This document shows positions 1 through 6,893 of a stretch of 9,654 nt of DNA, in pieces; the first letter of the stretch is position 1; each line of letters opens with the position of its first letter. Source of the DNA: Gammaproteobacteria bacterium. GTDB taxonomy: Bacteria; Pseudomonadota; Gammaproteobacteria; Ga0077536. Below the pieces are notes generated by a model. It searched no databases, had not been told where the DNA came from, and was given only the letters and a program-made list of their open reading frames with translations. The stretch is from contig DAOWDI010000066.1 in NCBI GenBank assembly GCA_030639105.1, positions 1-9,654 on the forward strand. The letters run 5' to 3'. The position numbers and the translations under genes are program-made.

Positions 1-886
1 CGAGCTCGCGCATACAGGTGGGGCTTGTCACCTTGATTTCCGTGAGGTCATCAAAAAAGATATCGATCCCCACGAAAATCAGACCTCTGCGTTTGAGCTC
101 CGGACCGACGCGCGTGCATATTTCCCGGTCGCGGTCACTTAAGGCCTGCCCGCGGCCCTGCCCGCCGGCCGCCAGGTTACCGCGAAGCTCTCCCGCCGCA
201 GGGATCCGCGCCAGCGCGTAGGGGATCGGTTCTCCATCAATCATGAGTATGCGTTTGTCACCCGCCGTGATCTCCGGAATGTACTTCTGCACCATGCAGA
301 AACTTTGCTCGTTTCTAGTCAGGGTTTCGTAGATCACGGCAGCGTTGACGTCACCGGATCTTATCCGGAATATTGACGCACCGCCCATTTTATCCAGCGG
401 TTTTGCGATGATGTCACCGCACTCCTCACCGAAGCGCCTAATCTCCGCGGTGTCGCACGTGACCAGCGTGCTCGGACAGATATCATCGAACCAGGCGGCG
501 AACAGTTTTTCGTTGGCATCGCGCAGTGCCCGTGGATCGTTGACAACGAGGCAACCGCGGGCCTGTGCTTGCTCGAGTATATAGGTCGCAAAGATGTAGT
601 CGGTATCGAAAGGGGGATCCTTGCGCATCAAAACGATGTCGAGGTCCGTGAGTGACAGTCGCTGCCGTGGTCCGGTGAATTCATACCAGTCGTCGAGTGA
701 GTCCCGTAGGAGCAGACTTCGTGTGTGGGCATAGGGATCGCCGTCGCGCAACGCGATGTCGCCGAGTTCCATATAGTAGATTTCCCAGCCGCGACGTTGT
801 ACGGCGAGGAGTATTGCGAGCGTTGTGTCTTTCTTCGGCGTAATCAGGTCAATGGGGTCCATCACCACGCCCACTTTGATGCTCAT
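1..886 (-). CDS. gshB: Glutathione synthetase, C-terminus cut by window edge
   Basis: Prokaryotic glutathione synthetase: ATP-dependent joining of gamma-glutamylcysteine and glycine in the cytoplasm, the last step of glutathione synthesis. The minus frame is open from ATG (884-886) to the window edge, 295 codons against about 315 for the family, so only about 20 C-terminal residues are missing. Visible marks: N-terminal MSIKVGVVMDPI, the MRKDPPFD substrate-domain signature (residues 87-94), the ATP-grasp KPLDKMGG stretch (162-169), the GNLAAGGQG glycine-rich loop (236-244) and the terminal TSPTCMREL block (287-295). Unusually, the metal-site motif reads EIKV (283-286), where the E. coli enzyme has EINV. 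The gene is divergent from hemC across 62 bp; no strong Shine-Dalgarno is seen before the ATG. The family assignment is firm. Confidence 0.95.
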   Translation of the reverse strand, partial: MSIKVGVVMDPIDLITPKKDTTLAILLAVQRRGWEIYYMELGDIALRDGDPYAHTRSLLLRDSLDDWYEFTGPRQRLSLTDLDIVLMRKDPPFDTDYIFATYILEQAQARGCLVVNDPRALRDANEKLFAAWFDDICPSTLVTCDTAEIRRFGEECGDIIAKPLDKMGGASIFRIRSGDVNAAVIYETLTRNEQSFCMVQKYIPEITAGDKRILMIDGEPIPYALARIPAAGELRGNLAAGGQGRGQALSDRDREICTRVGPELKRRGLIFVGIDIFFDDLTEIKVTSPTCMREL

Positions 887-904
887 TAATCTACCGTCTC
901 TGTC

Positions 905-933
905 TTGCTCTATATCGGTCGACACCTTAGCAT
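905..933 (+). promoter_or_regulatory. Weak candidate sigma-70 promoter for hemC
   Basis: In the 62-bp gshB/hemC divergent gap, TTGCTC (905-910) and TAGCAT (928-933) are separated by 17 bp. They match the sigma-70 consensus at 3/6 and 4/6 positions. Transcription would start near 940, leaving a very short leader before the ATG at 949, or about 33 nt before the alternative TTG start at 973. This is a consensus match by eye only and could be chance. Confidence 0.22.
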
Positions 934-948
934 ACGTCGGGAATCCCC

Positions 949-1914
949 ATGCCGGTGGCAGCGGTAAGAAATTTGGTCCCTGTAAACGACGTTCTTCGCA
1001 TAGCGACGCGCAGTAGCCGCTTGGCGTTATGGCAGGCGGAGCATGTAGGCGCGCTCCTGCTCGCCGAACATGCAGGGCTGGATGTCGAACTCGTTCCGAT
1101 AACAACGACGGGCGACAGGATCATCGATCGGCCGCTGGCGAAGATTGGCGGTAAAGGATTGTTCATCAAAGAGCTTGAACAGGCGCTGTTTGACAATCGC
1201 GCCGATATGGCCGTTCATTCGATGAAAGACGTTCCCGTTGATACACCAGACGGGCTACACATTCCGGTTATTCTCCTGCGCGAAGATCCACGCGATGCGG
1301 TCATCACCAACGGCGGCGGAAGTTTTGACGAACTGCAACGGGATGCAACGGTCGGCACTTCGAGTTTGCGGCGCAAGAGCCAGCTGCTCGCCCGCCGCGA
1401 TGAATTGCGGGTGTGTGACCTGCGTGGCAACGTGACTACTCGCCTGGAGAAACTGCGGCGGGGTAAATTCGATGCCATCGTCTTAGCGGCGGCAGGGCTG
1501 ATACGCCTGGGGTTCGGCGATCAGATTTCGAGTGTTTTCCAGACAGACGAAGTGATCCCCGCCGTTGGCCAGGGCGCCATCGGGATCGAGTGTCGTTTAG
1601 ATGATGATCGCACCCATGCGCTTATCGCACCCCTGCACGATACTAAAACTGGACTGTGCGTCGAGGCCGAACGCGCAATGAGTGCTTATCTTGAGGGTGG
1701 TTGCGACGTTCCACTGGCGGCCCACGCAACGCTCGGCGGCGGTCTTTTGCGATTAACTGGGCTGGTTGCGAGTCTCGATGGCCGCCGAATCGCTCGCGAA
1801 GAGACTTCGGGGCCGGCGTCAGACGGTATCGAATTGGGCCGGCAATTGGGGGAGGCGCTGCTAGCGGCGGGTGCGGCGGGGATCCTGGATGAGTTGCAGC
1901 ACGAACAGATTTAG
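949..1914 (+). CDS. hemC: Porphobilinogen deaminase (hydroxymethylbilane synthase)
   Basis: Polymerises four porphobilinogens into hydroxymethylbilane in the cytoplasm, using a dipyrromethane cofactor. The protein is 321 aa (E. coli 313). Visible marks: VLRIATRSSRLALWQAEHV at the N-terminus, the KIGGKGLFIKELE loop (65-77), HSMKDVPV with catalytic Asp94 (E. coli Asp84), the GTSSLRRKSQLL arginine-rich segment, and EGGCDVPLAAHA with the cofactor-attaching Cys252 (E. coli Cys242). The constant offset of 10 suggests an N-terminal extension, or a real start further in. GGGA (939-942) precedes the ATG; GTG at 955 and TTG at 973 are in-frame alternatives, and TTG would give almost the E. coli length. 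It is the first gene of the hemCDXY run, 20 bp upstream of hemD. The function is secure; the start is not. Confidence 0.97.
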   Translation: MPVAAVRNLVPVNDVLRIATRSSRLALWQAEHVGALLLAEHAGLDVELVPITTTGDRIIDRPLAKIGGKGLFIKELEQALFDNRADMAVHSMKDVPVDTPDGLHIPVILLREDPRDAVITNGGGSFDELQRDATVGTSSLRRKSQLLARRDELRVCDLRGNVTTRLEKLRRGKFDAIVLAAAGLIRLGFGDQISSVFQTDEVIPAVGQGAIGIECRLDDDRTHALIAPLHDTKTGLCVEAERAMSAYLEGGCDVPLAAHATLGGGLLRLTGLVASLDGRRIAREETSGPASDGIELGRQLGEALLAAGAAGILDELQHEQI

Positions 1915-1934
1915 ATCATCGTAGTCGCATAGCA

Positions 1935-2720
1935 ATGGGAAAGCGCTTGGAAGGATACGCGGTACTGGTTACACGTCCACGGGACCAGGCCGTTGGGCTG
2001 TGTACGGCGATCGCGGCCGAAGGCGGCAGGGCCATACTCGCGCCGATGATCGCGATCCGGGCAATTTTGGATCCTAAACACTGTGGGGCCGTGATCGATC
2101 GTATCGAGGATTACGGCAGCATCATCTTCATCAGCCGCAACGCCGTTGAATTCGGGATCGAGCAGATTCGACAGCACGACAAAGCGCTCACTGGACAAAC
2201 TATCTACGCGGTGGGTGTCGGGACGGCGGCCAGTCTGCGCAAGCTGGGCGTGACAGACATTGCTACGCCACGCGGCGAATTCACCTCCGAGGGCTTGTTG
2301 AAGCTGGACGGACTGCAGGCGCGGAAGGTTCGAGGTGGCAAGATTCTGATTTTCCGCGGCGCCGGCGGACGCGAGCATCTCGCGAGGATGCTGGAAAGTC
2401 GTGGCGCCACGGTCGACTACTGCGAGGTGTACGAGCGGATTGTGCCGGATATCCGTGTTGCCGATGCCTTAGCCGAGGCCGATATCTCCGTGCCCGATAT
2501 CGGCGTGATAACGAGCCTCGACAGCCTGAACAATTTCGCCGACAAGATCGATGATGAAGGGCTTGACCTCCTGTTCGATATGCCCCTGCTTGTGGTCGGT
2601 TCACGAATTGCCAACGAAGTCGGAAAACTCGGTTTTACGAACCCGCCCGTGATAGTTGATAATCCCAATGACGATAATGTGATAGACACCTTGGCACGCT
2701 GGGTAATGGATGAGATATGA
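1935..2720 (+). CDS. hemD: Uroporphyrinogen-III synthase
   Basis: Cyclises hydroxymethylbilane with inversion of ring D to give uroporphyrinogen III, the branch point to heme, siroheme and cobalamin. The 261-aa protein has the two-lobe pattern of this poorly conserved family: N-terminal YAVLVTRP (8-15), IIFISRNAVEFG (63-74), YAVGVGTAASLRKLG (91-105), the PRGEFTSEGLL segment (112-122), GGREHLARMLESRGATVDYCEVYER (145-168) and the late VITSLDSLNNF block (191-201). Only 20 bp separates it from hemC and no clear Shine-Dalgarno precedes the ATG, so translation may depend partly on ribosomes finishing hemC; a TTG at 1947 is a less likely start. The stop overlaps the hemX start as ATGA. The assignment rests on motifs plus position after hemC. 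Confidence 0.93.
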   Translation: MGKRLEGYAVLVTRPRDQAVGLCTAIAAEGGRAILAPMIAIRAILDPKHCGAVIDRIEDYGSIIFISRNAVEFGIEQIRQHDKALTGQTIYAVGVGTAASLRKLGVTDIATPRGEFTSEGLLKLDGLQARKVRGGKILIFRGAGGREHLARMLESRGATVDYCEVYERIVPDIRVADALAEADISVPDIGVITSLDSLNNFADKIDDEGLDLLFDMPLLVVGSRIANEVGKLGFTNPPVIVDNPNDDNVIDTLARWVMDEI

Positions 2721-3958
2721 ATAGCGACAAAAAAGAACAGACGAAAGCGTCGGGATCGAAAACCGAAGCCTTGGCCCCGACGGATGCAGCAGCGGCCAGC
2801 GTAGACGATAGTTGGTTTGCGCCGGAACCGGGAGCCGAAGCCTCCGCTCCAGCGGATACGGAGATGGCGGGGGAAGAAGTGCCCGCGGGTACGGAGAAGG
2901 CGGCGAAAAAAGCCCCGCCGCCGGCCGCCTCTAGAGGTGGTGTCCCGGGATGGTTCGTTGTCTTGGCGTTGGTCGTGCTGCTGGCCGGTGGCGCTTACTA
3001 TTGGGAGCAAAACGTCTTTCAAATGCATCTCGCGGTACTCGGTGAACAGGTCGCGGTTGTCGACGGAGCGCAGGCAGCGGTTCAGGCGGCAGTTGATGCC
3101 AAAATGGATTCCGCTGCCGGTGAGGTGGCAACCGTAGCCGCGGAGATAGCGGCGTTGCGTTCGAAAATCGGTAGCACCGTCGCGGCGCAAAGCGATCTGC
3201 AGCGCTCCGTCAGCGGGCTCTACAAAAAAGAAACGCGGACCTCCATAGATTGGATCCTTGCCGAAGCCGAGTACCTCGTGTTCGCGGCAACCCAGCGTCT
3301 GGCGCTGGAACGCGACGTTGAGACCGCCATCGCCGCCTTACGCGCGGCCGACCACGGGCTGCGCTCGGCGGAACATCCCGACTTGATCCCGATCCGCAAC
3401 CAGATCATCCAGGATGTGAGCGCGTTAGAGGCGGTCAATCTCCCCGATATCGAAGGCTTGGCGATATATCTCGCCAAGACGATAGGCCAGGTCGACGAGT
3501 TGCCGACAAAGCCTATTGCCAATGAGGCGGCGGCGTTCGGTACGGTGCGCAGCGGCGGCCAGTACGAAGCGGAAGACTGGCGCCGGCTGGCCCATACGCT
3601 CTGGTCGGACCTCATCGACCTGGTTGAAGTCAAGGATGCCGTACTGCCGGACAGCGTACTGTTCGATCCGGAGCTACGTTACTTTCTGCGCCAGAATCTG
3701 AAACTCGAACTAGCCTCCGCGCGCCTTGCGGTATTGCGTCGGGATAAGGCCAACCTGGATGCATCAGCAGTATTGATCAAGGGCCTGCTCGATACCTATT
3801 ACGACGTCGACGATGCGGGGGTGGCAAATATCGTCAAGCGCCTCGATGAGGCAACGACGCTGGAATTGATACCCGCATTGCCCAACACTGCCCGCAGCCT
3901 GGATATGATCAGAAGACACCGGGATTCGCGCACCGCCGACAAGGGGTTGGCACGGTGA
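2717..3958 (+). CDS. hemX: HemX-family membrane protein
   Basis: 413-aa HemX-family protein. The family is often annotated as uroporphyrin-III C-methyltransferase, but nothing in this sequence looks like an SAM-dependent methyltransferase, so that name should not be carried over. Order of parts: a charged, Ala/Pro/Glu-rich N-terminal segment (about 1-76, probably disordered and cytoplasmic), one transmembrane helix (about 78-96, GWFVVLALVVLLAGGAYYW), a long alanine-rich probable coiled coil (about 100-170), then the conserved helical domain starting IDWILAEAEYLVFAATQRLALERD (177-200). It starts on the hemD stop (ATGA), with GGATGAG (2708-2714) upstream as a possible ribosome site, and ends on the hemY start. 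Its role is unproven; a scaffold or regulator of tetrapyrrole synthesis is inference from the operon. Confidence 0.92.
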   Translation: MNSDKKEQTKASGSKTEALAPTDAAAASVDDSWFAPEPGAEASAPADTEMAGEEVPAGTEKAAKKAPPPAASRGGVPGWFVVLALVVLLAGGAYYWEQNVFQMHLAVLGEQVAVVDGAQAAVQAAVDAKMDSAAGEVATVAAEIAALRSKIGSTVAAQSDLQRSVSGLYKKETRTSIDWILAEAEYLVFAATQRLALERDVETAIAALRAADHGLRSAEHPDLIPIRNQIIQDVSALEAVNLPDIEGLAIYLAKTIGQVDELPTKPIANEAAAFGTVRSGGQYEAEDWRRLAHTLWSDLIDLVEVKDAVLPDSVLFDPELRYFLRQNLKLELASARLAVLRRDKANLDASAVLIKGLLDTYYDVDDAGVANIVKRLDEATTLELIPALPNTARSLDMIRRHRDSRTADKGLAR

Positions 3959-5160
3959 AGTACCTGTTCATCACCCTCGTTTCCCTGATCCTTGGGGTCG
4001 TATTTGGCCATTTCGTTTCCGATGACGCGGGATTTGTCGTCATCGGTTATGGCGGCAAGGTTTTTCGTACCAGCTTCATCTTTTTTGGCGTATTGCTGGT
4101 CATGGCTTCGACGGCAATCTATTTTGTCTGGCGGCTGCTCTATCGGCTGTTGACCTTGAAAACACGGTGGTTGAGTTGGACCGGGGAATATCGGCGCAAG
4201 CGGTCGCAGCGGGCGCTCAGTAACGGGCTGATCGCGCTTGCCGAAGGCAATTTCAATCGCGCGGAGCAGTTGCTGAGCCGTGGCGCCGACGATGGGTCCG
4301 TCTCCGCGGTCCATTACCTCGGCGCGGCTGAAGCTGCGCAGGCGCAAGACGCAGCCGACCGCCGTGATACCTACTTGAGCCTGGCTCACGATGCGATGCC
4401 GAGCGCCGAAGTCGCAATCGGGATCAAACGCGCGGAGATGCAGCTGGCGAATAAGCAGTATGAACAGGCGCGGGCGACATTGGACTATTTGGCCGATCGC
4501 CATTCGGACAATAAGCAGGTGTTGGATTTGCAGCAACGCACCTACATGGCGACAGACGACGCCCGCGCCGTGCTCGGACTGCTACCGGCGTTGCGCCGAC
4601 ATCATGTGTATGACAGCGAGCATCTTGGCGAACTCGAGCGGGAGACGGCTGTTGCACTGCTGTCACGCCCATGCTCTTCACTTGATGATCTGCACGAGAC
4701 CTGGCATCGGCTGCCCAAGTCCGCTCGCAAGCAGGTCGACTGCCTCGCGGTCTATACCCAACAGTTGACCGCTTTGGGGTATCACGCGGAGGCTGAGAGC
4801 CTGCTGCGTAAGAGTCTCATGCGCCACTGGCACGGTGACTTGGTGCGTCAATATGGCGAAGTCCGGATCCCTGATGCGGCGCTACAGTTGAAGCGCACCG
4901 AGGCTTGGCTGGAGACGCGAACGGACGATACGGATCTACTATTGACTGTTGCAAAGCTCAGCGTCATCGCTGATGAGTGGGATAAAGCGCGTAGCTACCT
5001 GAACCGCCTCATTGAGCTTCTACCATCGCCGGTCGCTTATCGCCTCCTTGCGGAGGTTCACGAGCATGCCGAGGATGTCGATGCCGCGAATCTTTGTCGG
5101 CTCGAGGGACTGCGGTTGGCCACTAGCGCCGTGCCCGGTTTGCCCATCGTGCGAGTGTAG
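3955..5160 (+). CDS. hemY: HemY-family inner-membrane TPR protein
   Basis: 401-aa HemY family protein, unrelated to the Bacillus protoporphyrinogen oxidase that shares the name. It starts with GTG overlapping the hemX TGA by 4 bp (GTGA); AAGGGG (3941-3946) lies 8 nt upstream and supports this start. The N-terminus has two hydrophobic helices (about 3-20 and 40-62) around a short periplasmic turn, then a basic stretch (RYLL to RRKRSQR, about 62-86), then helical-repeat sequence typical of TPR, with motifs such as ALAEGNFNRAEQLLSRGAD (94-112). No catalytic motif is seen. The family is known to accompany heme-synthesis genes, and a protein-interaction role at the membrane is likely. The gene ends 5 bp before the convergent ParA-like gene. 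Confidence 0.92.
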   Translation: MKYLFITLVSLILGVVFGHFVSDDAGFVVIGYGGKVFRTSFIFFGVLLVMASTAIYFVWRLLYRLLTLKTRWLSWTGEYRRKRSQRALSNGLIALAEGNFNRAEQLLSRGADDGSVSAVHYLGAAEAAQAQDAADRRDTYLSLAHDAMPSAEVAIGIKRAEMQLANKQYEQARATLDYLADRHSDNKQVLDLQQRTYMATDDARAVLGLLPALRRHHVYDSEHLGELERETAVALLSRPCSSLDDLHETWHRLPKSARKQVDCLAVYTQQLTALGYHAEAESLLRKSLMRHWHGDLVRQYGEVRIPDAALQLKRTEAWLETRTDDTDLLLTVAKLSVIADEWDKARSYLNRLIELLPSPVAYRLLAEVHEHAEDVDAANLCRLEGLRLATSAVPGLPIVRV

Positions 5161-5165
5161 GCTAA

Positions 5166-5825
5166 TTAATGCCGGGGAATGCTGCGCGGGCTTTGCAGCC
5201 AGCGCGTTAGCGGGCTCCAGTGTTCGCGATCGGCCGCCGTAGCAATAGGCGCAAATTCAAAAACCGACAGGCCGCGCTCGGCCGCTCGAATGTAATTCGT
5301 GCTTGCCCGGAGCATTGTGAGAAACGGAAATTTGTGGCCTGAGGGTAGTTTCAAATCGTACAGATAGTCTTCTAGTTCGTTCGCGATCAAGGCCCCTTCC
5401 CGTACCCGATTAGCGACGGTAGCCATCTTGACCTCAGTCTTGATGACATGACGCAGTTTGCGTATTTCGCCGATAAAACGCTGGGCCGCACGAATGTCGA
5501 TCGGCGACGGTACCACTGGCAGGACGATTGTTTGAGCGCGCCGTACGAGAGATGCGAGGTGATCATCGTGGGTGCGCGAAGGTGCATCCATCACCACAAC
5601 TTCCGAGCTGCGTGGCACGCGGATGCCCTTGCTAAATCCCTCGACCGCGGCGATCCGGGGACGCTCCGCCGGCCGCGAACTCAACCAGTCCAGGCTGCTA
5701 GCCTGTGGATCGAAGTCGACCAGGGCGACTTTTGCACCCTCGCGGGCGTAGTAGCCAGCCAGGTTCGTTGCAACCGTTGTCTTGCCGCTACCGCCTTTGG
5801 CGTTCAGTACCAGAATTGTGCGCAT
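5166..5825 (-). CDS. Orphan ParA/MinD-like P-loop ATPase
   Basis: 219-aa cytoplasmic ATPase of the ParA/MinD superfamily, which positions DNA, protein clusters or organelles by forming ATP-dependent gradients. The deviant Walker A is intact: NAKGGSGKTT (8-17), with signature Lys10 and P-loop Lys15. VDFDPQASS (36-44) is the switch I-type motif, VVVMDAPS (76-83) the Walker B-type strand (DAPS where many ParAs have DTPP), and LPVVPSPIDIRAAQRF (102-117) the following conserved segment. The length matches small orphan ParAs without a DNA-binding N-terminal domain. No ParB, MinE or other partner gene is adjacent. It lies downstream of, and on the same strand as, phosphoribulokinase, 77 bp away with its own candidate promoter. 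The cargo is unknown; carboxysome positioning (McdA-like) is one hypothesis suggested only by context. Confidence 0.9.
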   Translation of the reverse strand: MRTILVLNAKGGSGKTTVATNLAGYYAREGAKVALVDFDPQASSLDWLSSRPAERPRIAAVEGFSKGIRVPRSSEVVVMDAPSRTHDDHLASLVRRAQTIVLPVVPSPIDIRAAQRFIGEIRKLRHVIKTEVKMATVANRVREGALIANELEDYLYDLKLPSGHKFPFLTMLRASTNYIRAAERGLSVFEFAPIATAADREHWSPLTRWLQSPRSIPRH

Positions 5826-5847
5826 CGTGATAGACCCTACAGTGGCT

Positions 5848-5864
5848 TACCCGCGGGTATTATA
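5848..5864 (-). promoter_or_regulatory. Candidate -10 box and palindromic operator of the ParA-like gene
   Basis: Read on the minus strand, a perfect TATAAT lies at 5864-5859, about 34 bp before the ATG (5825). No good -35 is seen; TTAAGA with a 19-bp spacer is the best. The perfect 12-bp palindrome TACCCGCGGGTA (5848-5859) begins in the last base of the -10 box and covers the expected transcription start near 5852, as an operator would. An AGGG-type ribosome site lies between it and the ATG. The box and palindrome are seen directly; their function is inferred. Confidence 0.4.
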
Positions 5865-5902
5865 GCCCCACAGGGTCCTATTTTCTTAAACCCGCAACTT
5901 TC

Positions 5903-6796
5903 CTAGGGTGACTCGTTCGCGCGGGCCCAGTCACGGTTTTTCATCAGGTTTCCAATCACGGGGTTCAGTAGGCGTTCCATCGCGAAAACATATTTGTCAG
6001 CGGGTACCACGATGGTGTCCCGCCGAGACATGAAGGCCCCATCCAGCTGTTCCAGCAGATTGGGAAAATCCGGATTTATCTTATGCCGGTTGGCAATATG
6101 GATCACGACCATGCTCTCTTCGTTCGTCGGGATCTCTGCCGCGGTAAACGGATTCGACGTATCGATCGTCGGGATCCGCTGAAAGTTGATATCAGTGCGC
6201 GAGAATTGCGGGCAGATGAAATGGACGTAGTCGGGCATGCGCCGCAGGATCATGCCGGTTGCGGCCTCGGCGGAAAAACCGCGGACTGAACGATCCCGAT
6301 GGATCTTCTGAATCCACTCGAGGTTGATTATCGGAACCACGCCGATGAGCAGGTCCACGTGACAGGCAATATCAACCTCCTCGGTTATCAACGCACCGTG
6401 AAGGCCCTCGTAGAAGAGCAGATCGCAGCCTTTGGGTAATGGTTGCCAGTCGGTGAATGTCCCGGGTTCGCCTTGGTGTAGTTTAGCTTCGTCCTCGGTG
6501 TGAATATAGTAGCGCCGTTTCCCGCTGCCCGCGGCGCCAAAGGTGCGGAACAAGGATTGGAGTTCGTCAAACAAGTTACCCTCGGTCCCGAAGTGCGTCA
6601 GAGTGCGGCGGTGCAGCGAAGCTTTTTCGACTTCCCACAGCATTGCCTTGCGGTCATAGCGGTGAAAACTGTCGCCTTCGATGACCGCAGGGATGAGTCC
6701 TTCGCGTTGAAAAATGCGTTCAAATGCGAGTTTGACGCTCGAGGTGCCGGCACCGGATGAACCGGTGACCGCGACGATGGGATGTAATACCGACAT
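5903..6796 (-). CDS. prk: Phosphoribulokinase
   Basis: ATP-dependent phosphorylation of ribulose-5-phosphate to ribulose-1,5-bisphosphate, the CO2 acceptor of the Calvin cycle. The 297-aa protein is of the class I bacterial type. Visible marks: P-loop GSSGAGTSS (12-20), EGDSFHRYDR (40-49) with Asp42, His45 and Arg49, FYEGLHGA (128-135) with Glu130, NLEWIQKIHRDR (158-169) with Lys164 and Arg167, ILRRMPDYVHFICPQFSRTDINFQR (about 183-207) and VDTSNPF-like IDTSNPF. The IHRDR and ILRRMPDYV wording is closer to enzymes of autotrophs than to the E. coli PrkB homolog, as I recall them. Near the C-terminus it has NRHKINPDFPNLL where homologs tend to have a shorter GIDFPYLL. No RuBisCO gene is in the window. 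It is divergent from msbA over 202 bp. Confidence 0.95.
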   Translation of the reverse strand: MSVLHPIVAVTGSSGAGTSSVKLAFERIFQREGLIPAVIEGDSFHRYDRKAMLWEVEKASLHRRTLTHFGTEGNLFDELQSLFRTFGAAGSGKRRYYIHTEDEAKLHQGEPGTFTDWQPLPKGCDLLFYEGLHGALITEEVDIACHVDLLIGVVPIINLEWIQKIHRDRSVRGFSAEAATGMILRRMPDYVHFICPQFSRTDINFQRIPTIDTSNPFTAAEIPTNEESMVVIHIANRHKINPDFPNLLEQLDGAFMSRRDTIVVPADKYVFAMERLLNPVIGNLMKNRDWARANESP

Positions 6797-6805
6797 GGTT
6801 TCTTT

Positions 6806-6822
6806 AAAGGCATGATGCCTTT
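6806..6822. repeat. 17-bp palindrome just upstream of phosphoribulokinase
   Basis: AAAGGCAT (6806-6813), one central base (6814) and ATGCCTTT (6815-6822) form a perfect inverted repeat. It ends 9 bp upstream of the PRK ATG (6794-6796). At the DNA level it has the form of a site for a dimeric regulator. In the PRK transcript it could fold as a 7-bp stem with a 3-nt loop immediately before the ribosome-binding region. Either use is inference; the symmetry is certain. Confidence 0.5.
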
Positions 6823-6840
6823 GAGTCCGTTCCTCGGCGT

Positions 6841-6846
6841 ATTCTA
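6841..6846 (-). promoter_or_regulatory. Candidate -10 box for phosphoribulokinase
   Basis: On the minus strand TAGAAT (6846-6841) matches the sigma-70 -10 consensus at 5/6 positions, 44 bp before the PRK ATG. It sits inside the 8-bp palindrome TTCTAGAA (6842-6849). No convincing -35 is found at 16-18 bp, which would fit a promoter that needs an activator. Transcription from it would place the 17-bp palindrome in the 5' leader. Weak evidence. Confidence 0.25.
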
Positions 6847-6893
6847 GAAACTATCCGGGTGGACAGCTAGTGGCAGTATACACCTCATCGGTT

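Noticed and set aside
1911..2378. 155-codon open frame on the minus strand over hemD
   Set aside because: Shadow of hemD, no family features.
2417..3190. 257-codon open frame on the minus strand across hemD/hemX
   Set aside because: It lies wholly antisense to two well-supported genes, is rich in Arg and Ser as expected from a GC-rich shadow frame, and shows no domain.
2717..3958. HemX as uroporphyrinogen-III C-methyltransferase
   Set aside because: A single-helix anchored, coiled-coil protein with no SAM-binding motif; the enzyme name is a legacy annotation.
3799..4536. 245-codon open frame on the minus strand across hemX/hemY
   Set aside because: Antisense to conserved coding sequence, without recognisable motifs or a ribosome site.
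5866..5902. Intrinsic terminator after phosphoribulokinase
   Set aside because: Only imperfect 3-4 bp pairings (GGGT/ACCC, CCC/GGGG) and no U-run following a stable stem.
5448..5906. 152-codon open frame on the plus strand over the ParA-like gene
   Set aside because: Antisense to the ATPase coding sequence; composition is that of a shadow frame.
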